The notes beneath the pieces were generated by a model that worked only from the letters and a program-made list of their open reading frames with translations, was not told where the DNA came from and did no database searches. Shown here piece after piece: positions 42,612-52,334 of a stretch of 64,000 bases of DNA. How positions within the stretch are numbered: position 1 is the stretch's first letter; every line of letters starts with the position of its first letter. This stretch comes from Halopenitus salinus (GTDB lineage: Archaea; Halobacteriota; Halobacteria; Halobacteriales; Haloferacaceae), in contig NZ_JBHSXL010000009.1 in NCBI RefSeq assembly GCF_042662125.1, forward strand, positions 372,001-436,000. Direction: 5' to 3'. The position numbers and the translations under genes are program-made.

Positions 42612-45305
42612 ATGAGCGACGACGACCGGCGCTCCGCCGGGGAGACGTGCGGGTGTGGCGGACACGCCGACGCGGATGGGGATCATCCCGAGCGGGACGG
42701 ACGTCAACCGGGGCCGCCGGCATCCGGATCCGACGACCTCCGATTGTCGGTGCCCGACATGGACTGCAGCTCCTGTGCGGGGAAGGTGGAGTCCGCGCTG
42801 TCGGACCGAACGGGTGTGACGGGGATCGACACGCGTCCGACCAACGGGACGGTCGACGTACTGTACGACCCGGAGCGGACCGCCCCCAGCACGATCGTCG
42901 AGGCAGTTGAATCGGCCGGTTACGCGGTCGAGCGGGGAGAAACGACGCGGCTGTCGGTTCCCGACATGGACTGTAGCTCCTGTGCGGGGAAGGTGGAGTC
43001 GGCCCTCTCCATCGACGGCGTCCTGGACGTGGACACTCGGCCGACGACCGGCACGGTGGTGATCGACTACGATCCGCGGACGATCGGAGCCGACGGACTG
43101 ATCGCGGCGGTCGAGTCGGCAGGGTACGAGGTGGAGAAGTCCGAGGACACCGTCGGTGGAGACGTGCCGATACATCGGACGCCGCGGGCGATCGCGACCG
43201 GGATCGGGGCGATCCTTCTGGCCGGCGGACTGGTCCTCCAGTGGGCGGTTCCCGTCCTCGATCCGTCGTTCGCGACGGTCGGTCCCTGGGCGATAACGGG
43301 GTCGTGGCTCGCCTACGTCCTCGCCGTCGCGGCCGCCGCGCCGCCGATCCTCCGAGCGGGATATTACTCCGCGCGCAACCGAAACCTGGACGTCGACCTG
43401 TTGATGACGGTCGGAGTGGTGGGCGCGCTCGCGATCGACGCCCCCTTCGAGGCCGCCACGCTGGCGGTGTTGTTCTCGACCGCGGAGCTGCTCGAGCGGT
43501 TCTCGATCGATCGGGCGCGAAACTCCATCGAGGAGCTGATGGAGCTCTCCCCGGAGACCGCCACCGTGTTGCGTGACGGAGCCGAGGAGACCGTTCCCGC
43601 GAGCGAGGTCGCGGTCGGCGAGCGCGTCGCCGTCCGTCCGGGCGAGAAGGTCCCGCTCGACGGGGTCGTCGTCGCCGGGTCATCCGCGGTCGACGAATCG
43701 CCGATCACCGGCGAGTCGGTTCCGGCGGGAAAGGTCGAGGGGGACGAGGTCTACGCGGGATCGATCAACGAGGAGGGCTACCTCGAGGTCGAGGTGACGG
43801 CCCCCGCGTCCGAGTCGACGATCGCGAAGGTGGTCGAGCTGGTCGAGGCGGCGAGCGCCGAGGAGACCGAGGCCGAACGGTTCGTCGACCGGTTCGCCGG
43901 GATGTACACGCCGATCGTGGTCGGGCTCGCGATCGCGACCGTGGTGCTCGGCACGGTCGTGGCCGGCGGGGGGTTCACGCAGTGGTTCGTCCGCGGACTG
44001 GCACTGCTCGTCATCGCCTGTCCGTGTGCGTTCGTCATCTCGACGCCGGTGAGCGTCGTCTCCGGGGTCACCGCCGCCGCCCGCAACGGCGTCCTAATAA
44101 AGGGCGGCCAGCACCTCGAGTCGGCGGGCGAGATCGACACGGTCGCCCTCGACAAGACGGGGACGCTCACCACCGGCGACCTCGGCGTGACGGACGTGAT
44201 CGCGATCGGCCACGAGGACGACGAGGCGGTGCTCGCGTGTGCGGCCGCCCTCGAGCGCCGCAGCGAGCACCCGATCGCGCGGGCGATCGTCTCCCACGCC
44301 GAGGCGGCAGGCGTCCCCGACCGGGAGGTCGCCGGGTTCGAGGCGATGGCCGGCGAGGGCGTTCGAGCCGAGGTCGACGGCGAGACGCACTACGCCGGAA
44401 AGCCCGGGCTGTTCGCCGATCTCGGGTTCGATCTCGAACACGCCCACGTCCGAACCGACGGCGGAGGGACGCTCACCAGCGAAGAGACGACCGGTATCGA
44501 GACGGCGGACATCGAACCGGACGCCTGCGAGCACGGCGCCTACGTCGACCTCGTCGGCGGGACGATCCCGCGGCTCCAGCGGGAGGGAAAGACCGTGGTG
44601 CTCGTCGGAACGGCCGAGACCATAGAGGGCGTCATCGCGGTCTCCGATACGGTCCGACCGGAGGCCGCCTGGACGGTCGACCGACTCCACGAACTCGGGA
44701 TCGACCGCGTCGTGATGGTGACCGGAGACAACGAGCGGACGGCCGCCGCGATCGGCGAGCAGGTCGGCGTGGACGAGGTCCACGCGGACCTCCTGCCGGA
44801 CGAGAAGCTCGACGTCATCAGGGAGCTTCGCGAGGCGAGCGACGGCGGCGTGTTGATGCTCGGGGACGGCGTCAACGACGCGCCCGCGCTCGCGACGGCG
44901 ACGGTCGGGGTCGCGATGGGGGCCGCGGGGACCGACGCGGCCCTCGAGACCGCCGACGCCGCGTTGATGGGCGACGACCTCACCCGGCTCCCGTACCTGA
45001 TCGATCTCTCCGATCGGGCCTCCCGGGTGATCCGGACGAACATCGTCGCCTCGCTGGGCGTGAAGGCGCTGCTCGCGGCCGGCGCTCCCTTCGGCTACGT
45101 CACGATCGCGATGGCGGTCCTCGTCGGCGACATGGGCATGAGCCTCGGGGTGACCGGGAACGCGCTTCGTCTCGGCCGGATCGAACCGGCGGAACCCCCG
45201 GTCGCATCGGGGTCGGAGCTCGAGGACGGTTCCGAGGGAGCGGAGGCCGAAACGGCGGGACGGACGAGCGAACCGAACGAACCGGAGCGAGCGACGAGCC
45301 CATAG
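42612..45305 (+). CDS. zntA: P1B-type heavy-metal ATPase, likely Zn2+/Cd2+ (ZntA-like)
   Basis: An 897-residue membrane pump. Two heavy-metal-associated domains bear CSSC (52-55 and 121-124). The membrane part carries CPC at 470-472, followed by the STPVSVVSGVTAAARNGVLIKGG type. The phosphorylation site is DKTGTL with Asp at 514, and the hinge is GDGVNDAPAL. The last membrane part has GDMGMSLGVTGNALRL, in which the Asp matches the P1B-2 subclass that exports Zn, Cd or Pb rather than Cu. A His/Cys-rich N-terminus (CGCGGHADADGDH) may also bind metal. It is a single-gene unit under a candidate operator. Confidence 0.9.
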   Translation: MSDDDRRSAGETCGCGGHADADGDHPERDGRQPGPPASGSDDLRLSVPDMDCSSCAGKVESALSDRTGVTGIDTRPTNGTVDVLYDPERTAPSTIVEAVESAGYAVERGETTRLSVPDMDCSSCAGKVESALSIDGVLDVDTRPTTGTVVIDYDPRTIGADGLIAAVESAGYEVEKSEDTVGGDVPIHRTPRAIATGIGAILLAGGLVLQWAVPVLDPSFATVGPWAITGSWLAYVLAVAAAAPPILRAGYYSARNRNLDVDLLMTVGVVGALAIDAPFEAATLAVLFSTAELLERFSIDRARNSIEELMELSPETATVLRDGAEETVPASEVAVGERVAVRPGEKVPLDGVVVAGSSAVDESPITGESVPAGKVEGDEVYAGSINEEGYLEVEVTAPASESTIAKVVELVEAASAEETEAERFVDRFAGMYTPIVVGLAIATVVLGTVVAGGGFTQWFVRGLALLVIACPCAFVISTPVSVVSGVTAAARNGVLIKGGQHLESAGEIDTVALDKTGTLTTGDLGVTDVIAIGHEDDEAVLACAAALERRSEHPIARAIVSHAEAAGVPDREVAGFEAMAGEGVRAEVDGETHYAGKPGLFADLGFDLEHAHVRTDGGGTLTSEETTGIETADIEPDACEHGAYVDLVGGTIPRLQREGKTVVLVGTAETIEGVIAVSDTVRPEAAWTVDRLHELGIDRVVMVTGDNERTAAAIGEQVGVDEVHADLLPDEKLDVIRELREASDGGVLMLGDGVNDAPALATATVGVAMGAAGTDAALETADAALMGDDLTRLPYLIDLSDRASRVIRTNIVASLGVKALLAAGAPFGYVTIAMAVLVGDMGMSLGVTGNALRLGRIEPAEPPVASGSELEDGSEGAEAETAGRTSEPNEPERATSP

Positions 45306-45414
45306 CGTGCAAGCGATCGAAATCCGGTAGCGCGCGTCGACGTGGCGATCCTGAGGATATGCACGCTGCGTGAAACACCTCCATACTCATATACGTGCAG
45401 CACTAACGTGGCAC

Positions 45415-45714
45415 ATGGACGCTCGTCGTCTCGAGTCCGCGCTGGCCGAGGAGTTCGGCGGCAGCGACGCCGAGCGACGAGTGGTCGCCCGCCAGGCCCG
45501 TGATCTGGCCGACTCGGGCAAGCCGAAACGCGACCGCGGCCACGCTCTCACGGTGCCGGACGTCCTTCGACACCTGCGGGACGCGCCGGAGGGATCCACG
45601 CTGGCCGAACGGTGGAACTGGTGGATCGGGGCGCTCGAGACTGCCTACGGCGGCTACGACCGATTTACGGTTCGTGTCGTCGCCGACGACGACGAACTCG
45701 ACGTGAACCGGTGA
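45415..45714 (+). CDS. Small conserved haloarchaeal protein
   Basis: A 99-residue acidic protein of unknown function. It begins MDARRLESALAEEFGGSDAERRVVARQARDLAD and contains LRDAPEGSTLAERWNWWIGALE. It appears to be helical with a C-terminal beta strand. A TATA-like catatac at 45388-45394 lies about 25 bases before the ATG, supporting the start. Not recognised beyond its haloarchaeal type. Confidence 0.62.
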   Translation: MDARRLESALAEEFGGSDAERRVVARQARDLADSGKPKRDRGHALTVPDVLRHLRDAPEGSTLAERWNWWIGALETAYGGYDRFTVRVVADDDELDVNR

Positions 45715-45936
45715 CAGGTCCCGACCGGACCGTTCCCCTCCTCCCGTTGTGCCGTCCCGCTTGCCGGCGTCCTGATCGCCTTAGGTACGTTTCGTTCGCC
45801 ATTGGTACGTCCCGATCGACGTCGCGTACGTTTCGATCGTCGTCTCGTTCGTGGGTTTCAGCCCGCCCCATTTTCAGTTTCACTTTCAGTGCGCTGTTGG
45901 ATGAGGTATACGTGCGGCGGCGACGAACGTTCGAGT

Positions 45937-46110
45937 ATGAGCACCGAGGCACCGACGTCGATGCGGTATTTCGGGCGAACGCGCGTGGACGTGACGGAGT
46001 ACGCGGCCGGACGCATCCCCGAGCGGATCGAGGAGAACACCGTCCCCGGGACCGAGGTCTACCTCGAGCGCCGCGGCGGACGGACCTACCTCGTCACGGA
46101 CGCGCGGTAG
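45937..46110 (+). CDS. Small hypothetical protein
   Basis: A 57-residue protein, MSTEAPTSMRYFGRTRVDVTEYAAG as its start, ending in a beta-rich segment (GTEVYLERRGGRTYLVTDAR). No function recognised. A TATA-like gtatacg at 45904-45910 lies about 27 bases before the ATG, consistent with a leaderless start. The frame extends upstream to 45802, but that part looks non-coding. Confidence 0.5.
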   Translation: MSTEAPTSMRYFGRTRVDVTEYAAGRIPERIEENTVPGTEVYLERRGGRTYLVTDAR

Positions 46111-46207
46111 CCGGTCCCGGACGCGAGGTGGGGACCGCTCGGCCGCGGCCGAGCCGTTGCGTCGCGGATCGATGCCCACTAGCGTGGGCCGACCCGAGGA
46201 TCGGTCG

Positions 46208-47440
46208 ATGAAGCTGCGGTTTCTCGGCGGCGCCCGCGAGGTCGGCCGGAGCGCCCTCCTCGTGAACGACTCGCTGCTCGTCGACTTCGGGAGCCTTGCG
46301 TCCAACCCGCCGCAGTTTCCGGTGGAGACGCCCGATCCCGACGCAGTCGTCGTCTCCCACGGACACCTCGATCACGTCGGCGCCGTTCCGGCGCTCCTCT
46401 CGGGGACGTCCCGGCCGCCGATCCACTGGACGCCGCCGACCCGCGAGCTGGCGCTCACGCTCGCTCGCGACACGCTGAAACTCCACGGCGGGACGCTTCA
46501 GTGTCCCTTCACGGAGAACGACGTCCGACGCGTGACGGAGACGTCGCGGACTCACGGGTACCGGGAGCCGTTCGAGGCCGCCAACCACGAGGTGACGTTC
46601 TATGACGCCGGCCACATCCCCGGAAGCGCCCACGTCCTCGTCGACGACGGGGACACCCGACTGCTCTATACCGGGGATTACCACACCGACGACCAGCGTC
46701 TCGTCTCGGGGACGACGGCGCGTCCGGAGGCGGACGTCGTCGTCTGTGAGAGCACGTACTCGGACGTCGATCACGAGGATCGAGGCGACGTCGAGGAGCG
46801 GTTCGCACGGAGCGTGGAGACGACGCTTTGGGAGGGCGGGACGGTCGTCATCCCCGCGTTCGCGATCGGACGGACACAGGAGATGATGCTCGTCTGTGAG
46901 GAGTACGACATCCCCTGTTACGTCGACGGGATGGGTGCGCAGGTGACCGAGATGCTTCGGAGACATCCCGAATACGTCCGCGACGCCGACGCGCTTCGGC
47001 GTGCGAAATCACACGCCCGGTTCGTCACCGGCCGCGACGGACAGCGCAAGCGTATCACCGATCAGAAGGCCGCGATCATCACCACCAGTGGAATGCTGTC
47101 CGGCGGCCCCGCCATGACCTACATCCCCGAGATCCGGTCGAACCCGGTGAACAAGATCACCCTGACGGGTTATCAGGTCGAGGGAACGCCGGGAAGGGAC
47201 CTGCTGGAGACGGGCAGCGCCGAGATCGACGGTCGCGTGATGCCCGTCAGCGCGCAGGTCGAACAGTACGACTTCTCCGCCCATGCCGACCGCGGCGGAC
47301 TGGTGGACTTCCTCGACGCCTATCGGGACGTCCCGGTGCTCGTGAACCACGGCGATCGATGCGGGCGGTTCGCCGAGGAGCTGCGGGCCGACGGGTTCAA
47401 CGCGTCGGCGCCCTCGATCGGCGAGCCGATCGAACGGTGA
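46208..47440 (+). CDS. Beta-CASP metallo-beta-lactamase nuclease (CPSF/RNase J-like)
   Basis: A 410-residue zinc-dependent nuclease of the type involved in mRNA 3'-end or 5' processing. Metal motifs are HGHLDH (51-56), DAGHIPGSAH, TGDYH and, at the end, SAHADRGG. The beta-CASP part has PAFAIGRTQEMML and TTSGMLSGGPAM. There is no N-terminal KH domain, unlike the longer archaeal aCPSF1. The start at 46208 (MKLRFLGGAREVGRS) begins the first strand. Confidence 0.9.
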   Translation: MKLRFLGGAREVGRSALLVNDSLLVDFGSLASNPPQFPVETPDPDAVVVSHGHLDHVGAVPALLSGTSRPPIHWTPPTRELALTLARDTLKLHGGTLQCPFTENDVRRVTETSRTHGYREPFEAANHEVTFYDAGHIPGSAHVLVDDGDTRLLYTGDYHTDDQRLVSGTTARPEADVVVCESTYSDVDHEDRGDVEERFARSVETTLWEGGTVVIPAFAIGRTQEMMLVCEEYDIPCYVDGMGAQVTEMLRRHPEYVRDADALRRAKSHARFVTGRDGQRKRITDQKAAIITTSGMLSGGPAMTYIPEIRSNPVNKITLTGYQVEGTPGRDLLETGSAEIDGRVMPVSAQVEQYDFSAHADRGGLVDFLDAYRDVPVLVNHGDRCGRFAEELRADGFNASAPSIGEPIER

Positions 47441-47704
47441 CGGCGGGTCCGTGAGACTCGAGAAAGCGGGGGAACGGCGGAGGACGTCCCGCCGCCGCGG
47501 ATTTTGCCGGTGATCCGGAGGGCGAATCGTTCACCGCCCCGGCGAGCAGATCGTCCGCCCGCCTCGGCTCCATCGGAGATTCGACGGGTGGTCGAGACGG
47601 TTCCGGTCGGGAACGTCCGAGTCCCGCGTGTTCGCTCGTCACCGACGGTCACAGCGTTTGCCAACTGGCGAGGGTATTTTGGTCGTGGGTGCCCACGAAC
47701 GCGT

Positions 47705-48364
47705 ATGCCCGAGGAGCCACGCGCCGACCGACGATCCCCGGTCGGGGAACCGGTCGTCCGTTCGGACCCGGAGATCACCGGCGAGCGCGCCGCCGAGGCG
47801 ATCGGTTTCGATCCCGACGACGAGGAGAGCGTCGCGGAGGCGAGCGAGGTCGTCCACCGGTTCGCCACCGGCGACGTCGGCGGGGACGATCACGTCCTGA
47901 TGTTGCGCGGGGCCGCGGCGTGTGCCGCCCTCGTTCGTGGGCTCGGCTCCTACAAGCAGGCGGCCGAACGCGCCGGTGACGGCGTCTCCGTCGCGTTCAT
48001 CCGCAAGTGGGCGCGCGTACACGATCTGCCACAGGCGATCCGACGCCACGTCGCCCGCGGCCACATCGCGCCCACGGCCGCGAAACACATCGCCCGTGTG
48101 AACGGCGAGAACCGATATCTGATCGCCTGGGGCGTGCTGGACGGCGATCTGACGGTTCGTGACGTTCGGTCGATCGCCTCGGACGTGAACGACGGGACGG
48201 CGATCGAGGACGCGATCCGCGATCACGGCGTCACTCCGGGACGGATGAGCCTGGACCTCCCGGCGGACGTCTACGTCGACCTCCGCAGGGAGGCGTCGAT
48301 GCGAAACGAGCCCCCGGAGACGATCGTCGCCGAGGCGCTCTCGAAGCACCTCTCCGAGGAGTGA
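47705..48364 (+). CDS. ParB-like HTH plus ribbon-helix-helix protein (DUF7119-like)
   Basis: A 219-residue protein. Residues about 70-145 resemble a ParB-like helix-turn-helix segment (GSYKQAAERAGDGVSVAFIRKWARVHDLPQAIRRHVARGHIAPTAAKHIAR in two parts). Residues about 178-215 resemble a ribbon-helix-helix (MSLDLPADVYVDLRREASMRNEPPETIVAEALSKHL). The N-terminus is acidic and disordered. I recall a haloarchaeal family of this shape as DUF7119. DNA binding is inferred; the target is unknown. The next gene follows by about 80 bases. Confidence 0.7.
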   Translation: MPEEPRADRRSPVGEPVVRSDPEITGERAAEAIGFDPDDEESVAEASEVVHRFATGDVGGDDHVLMLRGAAACAALVRGLGSYKQAAERAGDGVSVAFIRKWARVHDLPQAIRRHVARGHIAPTAAKHIARVNGENRYLIAWGVLDGDLTVRDVRSIASDVNDGTAIEDAIRDHGVTPGRMSLDLPADVYVDLRREASMRNEPPETIVAEALSKHLSEE

Positions 48365-48446
48365 ACCCGGCGACGCCGAGCGGACGTTCGGGTCCGAAAC
48401 CGGCGTTTCCAAAGGTCTTTGCCCCTCGCGATCCACGTCGAAAGTG

Positions 48447-49085
48447 ATGGATGACGTCGTGCGGGCTCGTGATGCCGCACGCGAGGCGCTCGCCGACGTG
48501 GAGCCGACGCGTCTCCGTACGGTCCTCGACGACAGGCTCGTGGATGCGGCCGTGACGCCGGGCGTTCTCGCGATCGTCACCGCGCGAGCGCTCGCTCCCG
48601 AGATCGCCGCGGATCGGGTCGCCGAACGTGCGGCCGGCGTCCAGCTCATCTACGAGGGGCTCAGACTCACGCGTCGGCTCGCCCACGAGGAACCCTGGTT
48701 GACCGCCGAGGGGTCTGCGGACATCGACGCGGACCTCGACGTGCTGGCCGCGGACGTGCTCGTCTCCCGCGGGTTCTCGCTCCTCTCGCGGACCGAGGCC
48801 GCCGGCGCCGCCGTCGAGGTCGTCCGTTCGTTCGGCCGCGATCAGACCCTTCGTCGCCGCCGCGACGCCGACGTCGACGCCCTCGATCGCAACCTCGAGG
48901 AGGACGTCTTCGAGCTCGCCGTCGTCGCCGGCACGACCGCGGTGGGAGGCGATCCGCCCACGGAGCTGCTCGCGTACGCCCGGGAGCTGGCGGCCGACTA
49001 CGACGGCGGGTTCCCGCCCGCCGGACAGGCGCTCTCCGACGGGACGGCCGACCGGATCGCGACGCTGTCCGAGGAGCGCGCGTGA
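48447..49085 (+). CDS. Conserved haloarchaeal protein (DUF7114-like)
   Basis: A 212-residue all-helical acidic protein. The pattern VRARDAAREALADVEPTRLRTVLDDRLVDAAVTPGVL and AAGVQLIYEGLRLTRRLAHEEPW resembles a family I recall as DUF7114, with a fold like polyprenyl synthases. The two DDxxD motifs of active prenyltransferases are not evident, so catalysis is doubtful. The ATG at 48447 is chosen over a GTG at 48444. Confidence 0.65.
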   Translation: MDDVVRARDAAREALADVEPTRLRTVLDDRLVDAAVTPGVLAIVTARALAPEIAADRVAERAAGVQLIYEGLRLTRRLAHEEPWLTAEGSADIDADLDVLAADVLVSRGFSLLSRTEAAGAAVEVVRSFGRDQTLRRRRDADVDALDRNLEEDVFELAVVAGTTAVGGDPPTELLAYARELAADYDGGFPPAGQALSDGTADRIATLSEERA

Positions 49086-49206
49086 CCGCGATCGGTCGGT
49101 GGCGACGAACCGCCATCCCTCCCGCGATCCGTCGACCGTGTGAGGACGTCGCGGTGGTCGATCGGATCGAAACGCCTAAAGACGAATCCGGCCAACCACC
49201 ATCCGC

Positions 49207-49278
49207 GCCTGGGTAGCTTAGCGGTAAAGCGCGTCCTTGGTAAGGACGAGAGCCGGGGTTCAAATCCCCGCCTAGGCT
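49207..49278 (+). tRNA. tRNA-Thr (GGT)
   Basis: A complete cloverleaf. The acceptor GCCTGGG (49207-49213) pairs with CCTAGGC (49271-49277) with one G-T pair. The anticodon stem CGTCC/GGACG encloses the loop TTGGTAA, giving anticodon GGT. The T stem is CGGGG/CCCCG. The discriminator is T at 49278. No intron. A second, partial copy of its 3' part lies at 51014-51070, marking an integration site. Confidence 0.95.
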
Positions 49279-49635
49279 CTTTCCTCCGTACACTCCTTGT
49301 ACGAACACTTTTCTGACTACAGTCGTCTGAACGAAACCCGTTCAAGATTCGCTTCTCTCGCTAAACAGGGCATCCCTCGCCGTAATGCGATTCGGTGATG
49401 TATCAGGACACATAAACTAATTCACAGACAGCGACGGATTAGACCCGAAATCGACCGGGGGCGCGTCCCCTCAAGCGACACCCCGGATTTCGCTAACCCG
49501 CGCTCACGGAGGGATGACTGAATCGTAGTCAGTAATGTGATAGAAATGCTCCTCGATGCGGCTATCCACGTCGGTTACGCGGTGAGTGAGCCTCCGCCGA
49601 AACGATTATTGGTAAGACCAGCGTATTACGTCTAT
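49279..49635. other. tRNA-proximal part of an integrated segment
   Basis: 357 bases between tRNA-Thr and the antitoxin gene. The first 20 bases after the tRNA resemble those after the second tRNA copy at 51070 (both read CTTTC..CCGTACAC), so this is a likely attachment-site flank. No convincing gene is seen. A short ORF at 49537-49635 lies in frame with the antitoxin but upstream of its better start. Confidence 0.55.
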
Positions 49636-50194
<559 letters not shown>

Positions 50195-50314
50195 GTGACG
50201 AAAGGCCCTCGATGTGGGGAGTTACCTTCGGTAAGTACTGGCGAAGCAAAGCTCGCTCTGTACAGGCTATTAATTAAGTAGGTTCGCTAAGATTGTATTG
50301 CTACCCTCTCCCAG

Positions 50315-50719
50315 ATGAGTTGGAATATTGCTAATCTTTTTAAAAGGAAAGACGGGAACCGTCCACCAGTAGATATTCTCGGCCTTGTAGCTGGATTGGT
50401 GGTGTTTGCAGTCATTTCGTTTTGGTTAGCCTTTCTGGTTCCATTCTCAGGGCCGGCCATTGAAGCGGGAAGCAGCTATCAGATACTTGCCGGCTTACAA
50501 TGGGTTGTCGCAGGGGCTATATTTATTTTCTTAGCAATTCGAATATATCAGCAGAGACGTATCGGTTGGTATGGGACACTCGCAGTTGCAGTATTCGCAT
50601 TAATTCGAGCGACACTTGATAGCTTTACTTTTGGTTTAGTTCCGGTAGTCTATATCGCAATACCGTTGGTTGTAATCATATTCTTGCTGATTCGCCGTGG
50701 CCTATTTTTGAACGGATAG
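50315..50719 (+). CDS. AT-rich small membrane protein in the integrated segment
   Basis: A 134-residue protein with four hydrophobic helices (about 20-42, 53-75, 82-104 and 108-130) and a basic N-terminus. Function not recognised. Its base composition is clearly lower in GC than neighbouring genes (for example aatttat- and ttttaaaag-type codons), pointing to foreign origin. It lies between the toxin gene and the second tRNA-Thr copy. Confidence 0.68.
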   Translation: MSWNIANLFKRKDGNRPPVDILGLVAGLVVFAVISFWLAFLVPFSGPAIEAGSSYQILAGLQWVVAGAIFIFLAIRIYQQRRIGWYGTLAVAVFALIRATLDSFTFGLVPVVYIAIPLVVIIFLLIRRGLFLNG

Positions 50720-51013
50720 TTCACACGCTCTACTTTCCAGCTGATTCACCACCGCATATCTGAAGCCAACATGGTACTCCCCAGTCGATGAAGTGGGACA
50801 CACGTATGAACTATACAACACCCCTCACAATTATGATGTGTCGAATAGGACAACACTCACCCGAACACGTTTGTCGTTTTCCGGTGTCCACAGACGGCAT
50901 ACGGGGCCGAATACCCAATTCTTTTATAAGTAGCGTTGCTAATAGAGAGATAAGAAGCACGCAAAGTGGGCGTTTGCGGCAACGGTAGCCGCTTTCAGGG
51001 CCGAAGGCCTCCT
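50720..51013. other. AT-rich non-coding part of the integrated segment
   Basis: 294 bases with a low-GC composition. ORFs here are short and unconvincing (for example 50788-50988). The right end approaches the partial tRNA copy. I see no integrase or repeat array. Confidence 0.5.
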
Positions 51014-51070
51014 CGGTAAAGCAAGTCCTTGGTAAGGACGAGACCCCGGGTTCAAATCCCGGCCTAGGCT
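51014..51070 (+). other. Partial tRNA-Thr copy (3' part), likely attachment site
   Basis: 57 bases that match the last 57 of tRNA-Thr at 52 positions. The anticodon loop TTGGTAA is identical. Two of the differences in the T stem compensate each other (CGGGG/CCCCG here becomes CCGGG/CCCGG), so this copy came from another functional tRNA-Thr gene. The acceptor 5' strand and D-arm are missing, so it is not a working tRNA. It is the expected second attachment site of an element that integrated into tRNA-Thr. Confidence 0.8.
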
Positions 51071-51277
51071 CTTTCTGCCGTACACCCCTCGGGCGTACAT
51101 CTTCATGACTGACTTGTCCGAATAGATCTCCGACTTTTATTTTCGTAGATTCCGTATAAGTAACTGAAACGTTTATCTCCTCTCGGACCCTTTATATACG
51201 TGATTCTCGCCGAACCGGCCGTTTGAGCCACGTTCGAGGTTTGGACGACTATTTCCTGAGAATACACGGAGAGAGCA

Positions 51278-51913
51278 ATGTCAACAGATACACGATCGCC
51301 AGAGAAGCAACCAGTCCACGGTATCGACGTGGCCGCCCACGAAGAGTTCCTCGCGTTCGCCGAGGAGAATCCGGAAGCCGTCCAGTTCGTACTGAGCGCG
51401 GTTGGTACCGACGAGGGTCGCGTGCTGCATACCCGCTCGAAGACGCAGTCGTATTCGCTTGGCGGCCAAGAGATCGACCGCTTCGGTCGCGAGTACACCC
51501 AGCACTTCGGCGGGCACAAGGAGGTCGAAGAGCACGTCGGATTCGTCGATCCGACGGACAGAGAAGAGGCCATAGAGGTCGCCCTCGCTGCCCTGACCGG
51601 GTGCATCAACGGCTCGATCTCGCTGAGTGCCGTACAGTCCGGCGTCGACATCGACGACCTCGAGACGACAGTCTCGGTCGACTTCGACCCGTCGGTGTTC
51701 CTCGGACTGGGGGAGGTCAACGATGCTGACGGAGCCCCGACGAATATGTACGGAGACCTTCAGATAGACGTCCGTGTCAGCGGTGCGGACATCGACGACG
51801 AGACCCTCGACCGGATCCGGGGATGGGTCAATCGCTCGCCCGTGTACAATCTGATGACGCACGGACACGAGGCCACGCCGCAGGTGTCCTTGAAATCCGA
51901 ACGGGCGAGCTAA
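51278..51913 (+). CDS. OsmC-family protein
   Basis: A 211-residue protein of the OsmC/Ohr superfamily, whose members reduce organic peroxides or hydroperoxides or have other roles. The fold is suggested by SLGGQEIDRFGREYTQHFGG, TDREEAIEVALAALTGCINGSISLSAVQSGVDIDDLETTVSVDFDPSVFLGL and a C-terminal ISPVYN-type helix. The Cys in TGCINGS is the usual first active-site Cys; a second nearby Cys is not evident, so peroxidase activity is uncertain. A TATA-like tttatatac at 51191-51199 and a GGAGAG sequence 5 bases before the ATG suggest a leadered mRNA. Confidence 0.82.
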   Translation: MSTDTRSPEKQPVHGIDVAAHEEFLAFAEENPEAVQFVLSAVGTDEGRVLHTRSKTQSYSLGGQEIDRFGREYTQHFGGHKEVEEHVGFVDPTDREEAIEVALAALTGCINGSISLSAVQSGVDIDDLETTVSVDFDPSVFLGLGEVNDADGAPTNMYGDLQIDVRVSGADIDDETLDRIRGWVNRSPVYNLMTHGHEATPQVSLKSERAS

Positions 51914-52001
51914 CGTCCCAACGCCGGGATTCCCGCTCCCTAACGCCGGGATTTCCGCATCTTCACGCACGGGACGTGGTCGGCGATCCACTTCGTCGAC
52001 T

Positions 52002-52262
52002 TCAACGATCCACTTCGTCGACCGGAGCGGACGGGAAGCGGAACCCACCGGATCGTCGCGTGGGCTCCAAGGTCGTCGTTTCGAGTTGGTAGGCTCTATC
52101 CGTCGCCTTGATCGCCTCGATCACTTCCTCGGCGATCTGCGTCTCCTCCTCGAGGTCCAGAGACTGGAGAACGGTCGCAAGCCGCTCCGTGGCGTCCCGG
52201 ATCCGTTCCGGACGGCGTCGGCGTGAGTCGACCGCGATCGTATGGTCGTGCGAACGGGTCAT
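52002..52262 (-). CDS. Small hypothetical helical protein
   Basis: An 86-residue protein with a central helix (RIRDATERLATVLQSLDLEEETQIAEEVIEAIKATDRAYQLE) and charged ends. Not recognised. The ATG at 52262 follows an ATTACTAC element similar to one near the HTH-10 regulator promoter. Real-gene status is likely but not secure. Confidence 0.5.
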   Translation of the reverse strand: MTRSHDHTIAVDSRRRRPERIRDATERLATVLQSLDLEEETQIAEEVIEAIKATDRAYQLETTTLEPTRRSGGFRFPSAPVDEVDR

Positions 52263-52334
52263 GTTCGCCGAAGGGGGCCCTACCGGTGTAGTAATGATGT
52301 GCCTACCGGTTCCGCTCCGGTCGCTCCGACCGCA

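Noticed and set aside
47397..47642. An 81-codon ORF on the minus strand between the nuclease gene and the ParB-like gene
   Set aside because: Pro/Arg/Ser-rich low complexity, no promoter seen and overlaps the end of a real gene.
48447..49085. An active prenyltransferase
   Set aside because: The helical pattern is similar, but the Asp-rich catalytic motifs are not visible.
50788..50988. A 66-codon ORF in the AT-rich segment
   Set aside because: No promoter, no ribosome-binding sequence and no conserved pattern. It extends up to the degenerate tRNA side.
51014..51070. A second working tRNA-Thr gene
   Set aside because: The anticodon and T arms are present, but the acceptor 5' strand and most of the D arm are missing, so it cannot fold as a tRNA.
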